A stretch of DNA of 9,031 bases from Candidatus Heimdallarchaeota archaeon. GTDB taxonomy: Archaea > Asgardarchaeota > Heimdallarchaeia > Hodarchaeales > LC-3. The stretch covers positions 1 to 9,031 of the forward strand of contig DAHXPE010000397.1 in NCBI GenBank assembly GCA_027364495.1, in the 5' to 3' direction. Each line of letters opens with the position of its first letter. The stretch's first letter is position 1. A program made the translations under genes and the position numbers. The notes under the pieces are model-generated. The model made no database searches. It was not told the DNA's origin and saw only the letters and a list, made by a program, of their open reading frames with translations. Of this stretch, positions 1 to 5,839 are shown piece after piece.

Positions 1-211
1 AAATTTATCAAAATACCAGTATTTACAGACAATTAGCTAATCATCCTTTTCATTCACCAAACTATTCATGAATGGATAAAACTTGACCCTAAACTCGTTG
101 GAACATGCTGTGGAGCTCAACCTGGTGATACTAAAAGAATCCAAGAATACTTAAAGTAATGAAAAGGATGATTAGCTAATTGTCTGTAAATACTGGTATT
201 TTGATAAATTT
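1..211. repeat. Perfect 54-bp inverted repeat with a 103-bp spacer
   Basis: Bases 1-54 are the exact reverse complement of 158-211; the match fails at the first inner pair (55 against 157). The spacer 55-157 is coding-like and holds the 3' end of a methyltransferase gene. The right arm begins within that gene's stop codon (157-159) and continues into the spacer before the next gene, so it looks like the native copy. The left arm replaces coding sequence and brings an in-frame stop (34-36). The repeat runs into base 1, so its true outer end is unknown. It could be a real inverted duplication, a hairpin-type element or a chimeric read/contig-end artefact; the artefact seems most likely. Confidence 0.97.
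55..159 (+). pseudogene. 3' fragment of a homocysteine S-methyltransferase-like gene
   Basis: The open frame from 55 to the TAA at 157-159 encodes 34 residues. They include a Trp-Ile helix end followed by LVGTCCGAQPGDTKRIQEYL. Homocysteine S-methyltransferase-family enzymes (MmuM, BHMT and the MetH N-terminal domain) end with a GGCCG-T-P-x-H/D-I motif whose paired cysteines bind the zinc that activates homocysteine thiolate. The fragment matches that layout, with GTCCG in place of GGCCG. Upstream the frame runs into the inverted-repeat arm and stops at 34-36, so everything N-terminal is missing here, either through rearrangement or because the contig is misjoined. The intact gene may exist in the real genome. 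The family call rests on one short motif. Confidence 0.5.
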
Positions 212-238
212 AATTTTGCAGCATTATTAATCTATAAT
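206..238 (+). promoter_or_regulatory. Possible promoter of the methyltransferase operon
   Basis: An A/T-only stretch at 206-217 lies about 36 bp before the ATG at 249, suitable for an archaeal TATA box with a very short leader. A second A/T-rich block at 231-240 contains TATAAT at 233-238, which would be a bacterial-style -10. There is no clear Shine-Dalgarno sequence before the ATG. The background is so AT-rich that either match could be chance. The first block overlaps the right arm of the inverted repeat. Confidence 0.25.
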
Positions 239-248
239 ATTGATTTCA

Positions 249-2087
249 ATGAAAATTAAAACCTTTTATGCTATTAATCCTTATAAATGGCTTTTCTTAT
301 CAAATAAAGCAGTTGAACAAGCCCAGCAGCAAGCTTTAGAGAATGGTTCAATTAAGCCAGAAGAGAATAATGAATATTTAAGACAATGGCTATTACATGA
401 ATTAATTAATACTTATGGATATCCCAATGATTGGATTTTACATCGAATAGATTTTGAAAAAACTTCAAATATTGATCTAATAGATCAAAAGATCATTAAT
501 ATGAATATAAGTTCTAAAAAAAATAATATTTTGATCCTCATGGTTATTTTCTCCAACAATTCTGAAAAAATTGATGAAAGAACTGCTGAAAAAGAACTTG
601 AAAGAATATTAGTCAACAATTCTTCAGCAACAATAGGATTAGTTACGAATGGAATTGAAACAAGGATTATCCAAAAGAAGTTAAAGTCGATAAATTTCGA
701 ATATATTTCTGATTTACCAGATTATCAACCTGTTCTTGCATCGAATACTATTTTAAAGAGAAATATGTCTCAAATTAAACTAGATTCAAAAACTGTTGGT
801 CTTCAATGTTTTCCAAAACGATTGAAAAATATTTTTTTTGAAATTCATTCGGCTATTAGAGATATTGATGGGTTACATGATGATGAAGCTCTTGATGAGC
901 TTTGTAAAATATTGTATGCTAAAATATATGATGAAAAAACTATTATTGCAGATAAGGTAATTGATAATAAAATTTTTAATTTTCAGGTTAATGGTTATGC
1001 TAACGAATCTGAAGTCGCATCAGATATACGTTCACTTTATCAAGAAGCTTGCTCATTTGAATTAACGAACTATTCAGAAAAAATTCCAGCATACGAACGA
1101 TCTCGAGGTGTCTTTACTGAACCTATAATATTGTCTGATACTGCTATTGCTAAGATTGTCGAAAAACTTCAAATTTTTTCTATCATTGACTCAGATTATG
1201 ACATTAAAAGTATCATTTTTCAACAGGTCCTTGGTCGTGCAATAAGATCTGGTATGGGACAATTTTTCACTCCAGATGAAATTGTTAGATTAGCTGTTGA
1301 AGTTACTGCACCTAAATCATCCGATTTTATTTTAGATCCTTTTTGTGGTAGCGGTCATTTTTTATCAAGATCCCTTGATTATGTCGTTGCTAACTGTCGT
1401 CAGGTTGATAGCAATTCATTAAATGAATTTAAATTATTTCATCTCCATGGTATAGAGAAATCTGCAAGAATGGTCCGGATAGCTATGACTGATATGCTCC
1501 TGCATGATGATGGATATACCAACATTAGAAACATAGATTCTTTAGCTCCTGAAGAAAATTTCCTAGATTTTCAGGCAATTGAAAAAGAGAATAGAAATAA
1601 TTCATTAGCTATTTTTGATCTTATTCTTACTAACCCACCATTTGGCGTTGTGTTAGGTTCTGAAAGCTCAAATTTTAATAGTCATTTTCAGATAGTCTCG
1701 AAAAGAAAGAATAATCCCCTTGAAGTTCTTGCATTAGAACGATGTTTTCAATTTCTTAAAAAAGGAGGGAAATTAGCAATTGTGCTTCCAGATGGAAACC
1801 TCGCAAATTTTCAAACGCAATTTGTTAGGGATTGGATATTACAAAATTTTAAATTAAAAGCCGTTGTCAGTTTACCGTCAGAAACGTTTGCTCCTTATGG
1901 TACTACTACTAAAACCAGTTTATGTTTTTTCCAAAAATTTCATTCCGAAACAGAAAAAAATCATGATTATGATATTGCATTTTACAAAATAGATAACATT
2001 GGGTATGACGCAACTGGCCGTGAAATACCTGGCAGTGAACTACAAGATGCTATCAAATTTTTACAAGAAAATCTACACTGGGATTAA
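249..2087 (+). CDS. Type I-style N6-adenine DNA methyltransferase (HsdM-like) with degenerate nuclease-like N-terminus
   Basis: The protein transfers a methyl group from S-adenosylmethionine to adenine N6 in DNA, with site choice probably supplied by the specificity subunit encoded 3 nt downstream. Numbered from the ATG at 249 (612 residues), the C-terminal half has the family motifs in order: GQFFTP at 337-342 (motif X), DPFCGSG at 363-369 (motif I, SAM binding), NPPF at 462-465 (motif IV, catalytic), then a GGKLAIVLPDG segment and a SLPSETFAPYGTTTKTSL segment typical of HsdM. Residues about 40-150 resemble the N-terminal nuclease domain of type I R proteins (a GYP at 57-59, LVTNG at 132-136). 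The expected E-x-K catalytic pair, however, falls on Met98-Val99-Ile100, so this domain is probably inactive. A TTG at 240 would add three residues; the ATG was preferred because neither has a clear ribosome binding site. The modification role is well supported, the lost nuclease is inference. Confidence 0.9.
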   Translation: MKIKTFYAINPYKWLFLSNKAVEQAQQQALENGSIKPEENNEYLRQWLLHELINTYGYPNDWILHRIDFEKTSNIDLIDQKIINMNISSKKNNILILMVIFSNNSEKIDERTAEKELERILVNNSSATIGLVTNGIETRIIQKKLKSINFEYISDLPDYQPVLASNTILKRNMSQIKLDSKTVGLQCFPKRLKNIFFEIHSAIRDIDGLHDDEALDELCKILYAKIYDEKTIIADKVIDNKIFNFQVNGYANESEVASDIRSLYQEACSFELTNYSEKIPAYERSRGVFTEPIILSDTAIAKIVEKLQIFSIIDSDYDIKSIIFQQVLGRAIRSGMGQFFTPDEIVRLAVEVTAPKSSDFILDPFCGSGHFLSRSLDYVVANCRQVDSNSLNEFKLFHLHGIEKSARMVRIAMTDMLLHDDGYTNIRNIDSLAPEENFLDFQAIEKENRNNSLAIFDLILTNPPFGVVLGSESSNFNSHFQIVSKRKNNPLEVLALERCFQFLKKGGKLAIVLPDGNLANFQTQFVRDWILQNFKLKAVVSLPSETFAPYGTTTKTSLCFFQKFHSETEKNHDYDIAFYKIDNIGYDATGREIPGSELQDAIKFLQENLHWD

Positions 2088-2090
2088 GCA

Positions 2091-2921
2091 ATGATAAAAA
2101 CGAAAAAGAAATTTATTCTCAAAAAATCAGACCTTGGAAATAAGTTTCGTGTTGAGAACAATAATTTAGATTTAACTACAATCTTAGAAAAAAATGAATT
2201 TAAAACAGTTAAATTGAAAGATATCGCTAGTTTCCACAGAGAAAACAGAAGTCCCAATGTTACTAAAGATGTCACCTTTAAATATGTTCAAATCAGTGAT
2301 ATTGATATAAATTTGGGTTTAATTAAAAGTTGCACTCTTTATAAAGGTGAAAATGCACCTAATAATGCCAAAAGAATTATGCGAAAGGATGATATATTGA
2401 TTTCCACCCGAAGACCAACGCGAGGAGCAATCGTAACCGTTCCGGATGAATTTGACGGAGAAATTTGTTCAATATTTTTTACAACAATCAGAGTGCATGA
2501 TGTTTCAGTTATAGATCCAATTTATCTGTCTCTATTCCTTCGAACCTCATTTTGTCGTTATCAATTCCAAGCAATGATCACTGAAACGGCTTATCCAGTA
2601 ATAAACGATGGCGATATTCTCGATATGATAATTTTACTTCCTTCGATTGATGAACAACATAAATTAGCTTCAAAATGGCAATCATCAATAAAAAATTTTA
2701 TTAATCAACTTTCTACAGCATATGAAGGATTAATTACAATAAAACAAGAAATAGAAAAATACATTTTAAAGGAAGATGCAGAAAAATTGTCTGTACCAAC
2801 TTTTGATTTACAAATTACTGATTCTGATGGAGAGGTATTGAATAGCACCGATTCACCAATCAAACTTAATTATTTTAAGGAATCATCGTTAAAACAACAA
2901 CAACTTGCTAAATTCCTATAA
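2091..2921 (+). CDS. Half-size specificity subunit (HsdS-like, one target-recognition domain)
   Basis: This DNA-recognition subunit would direct the preceding methyltransferase to its target. The 276 residues contain one target-recognition domain, about 37-190, with the usual pattern FKTVKLKDIAS, YVQISDID at 65-72 and KRIMRKDDILISTRR at 94-108. It closes with LPSIDEQHKLA from 183, the conserved start of the long spacer helix (about 188-228). Typical HsdS proteins are about 400-450 residues with two recognition domains and two helices. This one has a single set plus a roughly 45-residue polar tail, so it would have to dimerise to read a bipartite site, probably a palindromic one. The first 36 residues are very basic. 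The start lies 3 nt after the methyltransferase stop with a weak GGGA upstream (2080-2083), so the two genes are almost certainly cotranscribed. The single-domain form looks complete, since its stop comes after a normal helix. Confidence 0.85.
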   Translation: MIKTKKKFILKKSDLGNKFRVENNNLDLTTILEKNEFKTVKLKDIASFHRENRSPNVTKDVTFKYVQISDIDINLGLIKSCTLYKGENAPNNAKRIMRKDDILISTRRPTRGAIVTVPDEFDGEICSIFFTTIRVHDVSVIDPIYLSLFLRTSFCRYQFQAMITETAYPVINDGDILDMIILLPSIDEQHKLASKWQSSIKNFINQLSTAYEGLITIKQEIEKYILKEDAEKLSVPTFDLQITDSDGEVLNSTDSPIKLNYFKESSLKQQQLAKFL

Positions 2922-2950
2922 TGATATCAAAAAGATGCAATTATATCATT
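2920..2950 (+). terminator. Weak stem-loop just after the hsdS-like stop
   Basis: Bases 2920-2927 pair perfectly with 2943-2950, giving an 8-bp A/T-rich stem around a 15-nt loop directly at the stop codon. No long T tract follows, and an 8-bp A/T stem can occur by chance here. It could be a 3'-end structure of the operon transcript. Confidence 0.2.
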
Positions 2951-3245
2951 GTGAATTTTATCAGCTTCCTATAAGAAAACCTTTTAAAACTATTATTAAG
3001 CGAATGGAAATTACAAAAATAAATTGAGAATCATGAATATATTGAATAAGAAAAAATTGGGGAATTTCTTTATTCATGGAAATGAGAAGAAACCACAAAA
3101 TATACTCATGATACAGAAAATATGAAAAACAGCTGATAAGAAAGAACAGAGCCGTAAAACAGTTAAATTAAGTTCATTACAATTGGAAAAATGTAAGGAA
3201 CCTAAAAAAAGAAATTAAAAATAAAATTGACATTTCTAGTTTAGA
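2922..3245. other. Long spacer without a supported gene
   Basis: No frame on either strand stays open for more than about 30 codons. The plus strand is purine-rich around 3010-3230. One plus frame (about 3023-3150) reads as polar, protein-like runs broken by several stops, which could be the relic of a decayed gene, but no family is recognisable. No tRNA, repeat array or transposon end was seen. The far end holds the promoter of the next gene. Confidence 0.5.
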
Positions 3246-3260
3246 TTTATATTTATATTA
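3246..3260 (+). promoter_or_regulatory. TATA-like promoter of the membrane protein gene
   Basis: A 15-bp A/T-only block including TTTATATTTATA is centred about 29 bp before the ATG at 3281. In archaea, transcription starts about 25 bp after the TATA centre, so the mRNA would begin within a few bases of the start codon and be leaderless. This agrees with the lack of a Shine-Dalgarno sequence here. Confidence 0.4.
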
Positions 3261-3280
3261 AAAGTCAGAGATGTTTTATA

Positions 3281-3673
3281 ATGAAAATCAATCAAAAATT
3301 CCTAAAGGTAAGCTTTTACCTTCTTACTCTTGGTGGTCTGCTTTATTACCTCTATGTGGTTGATTTGTTAAAGTGGATCATTGCCGGTTTCTCTATTCTT
3401 TATTTGACTTTCTATTTTGGAATCGCCACTATTGCAGTTTTTGCTGTCTCATTATCTGAGATTGGAACTATTATGAAGGGTTTATCACAATCCTCCCCTC
3501 TTTTAGCAATAATACTTTTGGTTCCTACAATTTTACTCCTATGGTTTGTTCTACTATTATTTTGGCCCTTATTTATAATACCGGATAGCTCTTTGGTACG
3601 AAATCCAGAAAAATATGATGCCATTTATCGATTTGAGACTGCTTATTTCTTAAAATATTCTAAAAAAACTTGA
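3281..3673 (+). CDS. Small membrane protein of unknown function
   Basis: The 130-residue product has three strongly hydrophobic stretches, at about 10-27, 31-58 and 73-100, separated by short loops, and no cleavable signal peptide is apparent. The N-terminus is basic (Lys2, Lys6, Lys9) and the C-terminal 25 residues carry several Lys and Arg, so the basic ends could both face the cytoplasm only if one hydrophobic stretch is re-entrant or splits into two helices. No catalytic motif or known family was recognised. It has its own likely promoter and lies 359 bp from the methylation operon and 50 bp from the deaminase gene on the same strand, so context gives no firm role. A 70-codon antisense frame inside it is a shadow. 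Confidence 0.7.
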   Translation: MKINQKFLKVSFYLLTLGGLLYYLYVVDLLKWIIAGFSILYLTFYFGIATIAVFAVSLSEIGTIMKGLSQSSPLLAIILLVPTILLLWFVLLLFWPLFIIPDSSLVRNPEKYDAIYRFETAYFLKYSKKT

Positions 3674-3692
3674 ATTTAAGCAAACTAAGCAA

Positions 3693-3700
3693 TTTAAAAT
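3693..3700 (+). promoter_or_regulatory. TATA-like promoter of the deaminase gene
   Basis: TTTAAAAT is centred about 28 bp before the ATG at 3724, again placing the expected archaeal transcription start almost at the start codon. No ribosome binding site precedes the ATG, consistent with a leaderless transcript. In this AT-rich background the box alone is weak evidence; the repeated spacing is what supports it. Confidence 0.4.
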
Positions 3701-3723
3701 GCTGTAATTATTGATTATTTAGT

Positions 3724-4743
3724 ATGGATAGTTCTTTTTTTTTTACTCTTCCTAAAGTTGAAATTCATAATCATCTTGAAGGAACAATTACTCCAGTAAC
3801 CTTACACCAATTAGCTAAAAAAAATGTTTCAGGAAGCTTGCTAGCAGAGTCAATTGAAGAATGTGAAAAAAAATACAAATTCACTGATTTTTTAGGATTC
3901 TTAAATGCCTTTGCCAATGTAAATACATTTATTCAAGATACTAGTGATTTTGATATTTTGTTTGAAAATAATATTCAATCCCTTGAGAAGGAAAATTACC
4001 GCTACATTGAGTATCTGCTTTCGATTGATACTTTTTTAAAAAAGAATATGTCTTTAATAGAAATTCTTGATCGGATTAAAGCCAACATCAAAAAATTATC
4101 ATCAGACCATTTACGCATTGGTGGTATTATTATTGATTTCGTTCGTAATTATGGTCCAAGCAATGCTTTAGAAATTTTACAAGAATTGAAACCTGTTATT
4201 GAAGATTACCAGGATATTCTTCTCGGTATATCTATTGGTGGTGATGAAATTCATTTCCCTGCTTCTGCTTTTTCTAAAGTTTTTGAACTAGCTCGTGAAC
4301 TTTCATTAAAAACAACTGCTCATGCAGGTGAAGCAGCTGGTTATCAATCAGTTTGGGATACAATTTTTAATCTTAAAACTGATAGAATCGGTCATGGTCT
4401 TCATGTTTATGAGTCTAAAGATCTTATTAAGTATTTGCGTGCTACTCAAACACCTCTGGAAATTTGTCCAACTTCAAATTTTAAAACAGGATTAATAAGC
4501 AATCTAAAACAACATCCTTTAAGAGATTACTATGTTAATGGTTTAAATGTAACTCTAAATACAGATGATTCAGGTTTTTTCGGCAATTCATTGTCTAAAG
4601 AGTTTGAATTTTGTGCCAATGCATTTCATTTTGATGAAATCGAAATTAAACAATTGGTTTTAAATGCGGCAGAAAGCTGTTTTTATGATGAGTTTTCTAA
4701 AAAAGAATTAATTGAAGATCTAAAAATTCAACTGGAAAGATAA
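3724..4743 (+). CDS. Adenosine deaminase-family purine deaminase
   Basis: This enzyme of the zinc-dependent amidohydrolase superfamily most likely hydrolyses adenosine (or a related 6-aminopurine nucleoside, or adenine) to the 6-oxo form and ammonia in cytoplasmic purine salvage. The 339 residues match the family length. All signature motifs are present: LPKVEIHNHLEG with zinc ligands His15 and His17; HAGE at 200-203 with zinc ligand His200 and catalytic Glu203; RIGHG at 221-225 with His224; CPTSN at 248-252; and TDDS at 280-283, where Asp281 is the zinc ligand and Asp282 binds substrate. Most relatives have TDDP, so Ser283 is a small deviation. The motifs fit adenosine deaminase, but adenine deaminase, N6-modified nucleoside deaminases and other branches share them, so exact substrate specificity is open. 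The ATG at 3724 puts LPK near residue 9, as is usual. Confidence 0.9.
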   Translation: MDSSFFFTLPKVEIHNHLEGTITPVTLHQLAKKNVSGSLLAESIEECEKKYKFTDFLGFLNAFANVNTFIQDTSDFDILFENNIQSLEKENYRYIEYLLSIDTFLKKNMSLIEILDRIKANIKKLSSDHLRIGGIIIDFVRNYGPSNALEILQELKPVIEDYQDILLGISIGGDEIHFPASAFSKVFELARELSLKTTAHAGEAAGYQSVWDTIFNLKTDRIGHGLHVYESKDLIKYLRATQTPLEICPTSNFKTGLISNLKQHPLRDYYVNGLNVTLNTDDSGFFGNSLSKEFEFCANAFHFDEIEIKQLVLNAAESCFYDEFSKKELIEDLKIQLER

Positions 4744-4759
4744 ATTTCCTAATATTTAA

Positions 4760-4769
4760 TTTATAAATA
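4760..4769 (+). promoter_or_regulatory. TATA-like promoter of the small helical protein gene
   Basis: TTTATAAATA is centred about 41 bp before the TTG start at 4806. A start of transcription about 25 bp downstream (near 4790) would give a leader of about 16 nt that just contains the GAGAGG ribosome binding site. The geometry differs from the two leaderless-type promoters upstream, and the fit with the binding site strengthens the call. Confidence 0.4.
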
Positions 4770-4792
4770 AGTTATCACAAATATATTACATA

Positions 4793-4798
4793 GAGAGG
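4793..4798 (+). promoter_or_regulatory. Ribosome binding site that supports a TTG start
   Basis: GAGAGG ends 7 nt before the TTG at 4806, the normal distance for a Shine-Dalgarno site. The first in-frame ATG (4833) lies 34 nt away, too far to be served by it. This is the main reason to prefer the TTG. Confidence 0.6.
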
Positions 4799-4805
4799 CA
4801 AAAAT

Positions 4806-5234
4806 TTGTCAGATAATTCAGAAATTGATAATATGGCATTCCTTGATGATAAAAAAAATTTAATTTTAACTCTTTGTTCAAATTTCTTAGAAAATAAATT
4901 ACAAGAGCTGAGTGTTGAAAATTCCTTCTCGAGTACAGATTTATTAATCCTACTTGATGATGTAATGACTTCTTTATACGGAATGATTAGTAGTCAGTTA
5001 AAATTCATTTCCAAAGATATGGAATTGTCTCCTAAAGAATCCTATTGCGTTTCAAAGACAATTGGAGAATTCAAAGATTCTTGGGAAAGACGATTAGAAA
5101 AAATTGCTAATAAAGTATTACGTTCTCAATCATCCGAAAAAATAATCTTTCAAACGTTTAATCAAATTGATAAAGAACAAAAATCATTACTATCTTCAGT
5201 TTTTTATTCTCTGAAGAAATGTGTTGCCAATTAA
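4806..5234 (+). CDS. Small helical protein of unknown function
   Basis: The 142-residue product is acidic at its N-terminus, rich in Leu, Ser, Glu and Lys, and looks almost entirely alpha-helical, with amphipathic stretches at about 14-36, 43-70 and 85-125. There is no membrane segment, signal peptide, metal-binding cluster or nucleotide-binding motif, and no family was recognised. The start is a TTG, chosen because a good ribosome binding site lies 7 nt upstream; the alternative ATG at 4833 would remove nine residues and has no such site. It follows the deaminase gene by 62 bp with a promoter in between, and converges on the GTPase operon, whose last stop lies 23 bp away. The name helical is a reading of composition, not a structural result. 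Confidence 0.65.
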   Translation: MSDNSEIDNMAFLDDKKNLILTLCSNFLENKLQELSVENSFSSTDLLILLDDVMTSLYGMISSQLKFISKDMELSPKESYCVSKTIGEFKDSWERRLEKIANKVLRSQSSEKIIFQTFNQIDKEQKSLLSSVFYSLKKCVAN

Positions 5235-5249
5235 TAATTAGACATTAGT

Positions 5250-5255
5250 AAAAAA
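5250..5255 (-). terminator. T-tract terminator candidate of the GTPase operon
   Basis: On the minus strand a run of six T residues begins 2 nt after the TAG stop of the last operon gene. Archaeal RNA polymerases often terminate at short T tracts without a hairpin. The 23-bp space between the converging genes has no obvious stem-loop. Six T's are common in such AT-rich DNA, so this is only a candidate. Confidence 0.3.
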
Positions 5256-5257
5256 TC

Positions 5258-5824
5258 CTATTGATAAAATGATTTTGAATCAGGCTGAACTTTTTCGGCC
5301 ATATCAAAGCCCGCTTTTCGTAAAAACCTTTGCATGATAATAATAACCAGAAAAAAACTTTTATTAATATTATCCATAGCTAAAAATAGTTGTCTTGCTA
5401 ATTCGTCTTCATCTTTTGTTAGATAAATCGAAATCATACATTCAACACCTACCACCTCTTGATTTGGGCCTTCTGCATATTTGAAATTTGGTTCTTTTTT
5501 GGTCAGTTCAATTCTTATTTCATCGAACAGATCTAACCGCTTTTGAAGATCGAGCTTATTTATTAATATTAAATGCTCAGGAGCTATGTTTAATCTGCCT
5601 GCAACAAAAATAAAATCTTTTAATGGAAGTGGTTTAACAATTTCAACTGAAAATCGTAATGGTGGTGACATAACTCGTATTCTAAAAACATCTTGAACGG
5701 GAATATTTGGATTCATTTGTTGTATTGAGGATAGGTCTATTTTCTGATTAATAAAATTATTTCTATCCAAAATTTCTCGAATGGTCCTTTCAAGATCTTT
5801 AAATGCTTCCATGTCTGTAATCAT
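5258..5824 (-). CDS. DUF2299-like conserved hypothetical protein, last gene of the GTPase operon
   Basis: The 188 residues start with a helix (about 5-20), continue with beta-rich sequence around FRIRVMSPP and FSVEIVKPLPLKDFIFVAG, then ...IAPEHL..., and end in a hydrophobic helix (about 148-170: NINKSFFLVIIIMQRFL). The order of features (substrate-like beta strands, a K-D pair, EHL, and a late ISIYLTKD-type strand before the hydrophobic helix) resembles the DUF2299 family of archaeal proteins of unknown function as I remember it; an HMM search is needed to settle this. The final helix is amphipathic to hydrophobic but short, so it is more likely packed in a domain than membrane-spanning. It starts 15 nt after the GTPase stop and is surely cotranscribed with it. 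An ATG at codon 5 (5810-5812) has AGGATGAT 8 nt upstream and could be the real start. Confidence 0.75.
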   Translation of the reverse strand: MITDMEAFKDLERTIREILDRNNFINQKIDLSSIQQMNPNIPVQDVFRIRVMSPPLRFSVEIVKPLPLKDFIFVAGRLNIAPEHLILINKLDLQKRLDLFDEIRIELTKKEPNFKYAEGPNQEVVGVECMISIYLTKDEDELARQLFLAMDNINKSFFLVIIIMQRFLRKAGFDMAEKVQPDSKSFYQ

Positions 5825-5839
5825 CCTAAAAAAAGGTAA

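Noticed and set aside
1..211. Miniature transposon with terminal inverted repeats
   Set aside because: The spacer is the coding end of a metabolic gene and the right arm looks like native flank; no target duplication can be tested because the left flank is outside the window.
2084..2275. 63-codon minus-strand frame
   Set aside because: It is antisense to the start of the specificity-subunit gene, which has clear family motifs; composition is a reverse-complement shadow.
2921..2974. 17-codon frame overlapping the hsdS-like stop (TAATG)
   Set aside because: Too short, no homology seen and no ribosome binding site; the overlap is likely chance.
3412..3624. 70-codon minus-strand frame
   Set aside because: It lies wholly opposite the membrane protein gene and has no ribosome binding site or recognisable motif.
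5235..5257. Gene or hairpin between the converging genes
   Set aside because: Only 23 bp, without a convincing stem; only a six-T run on the minus strand remains, listed as a weak terminator.
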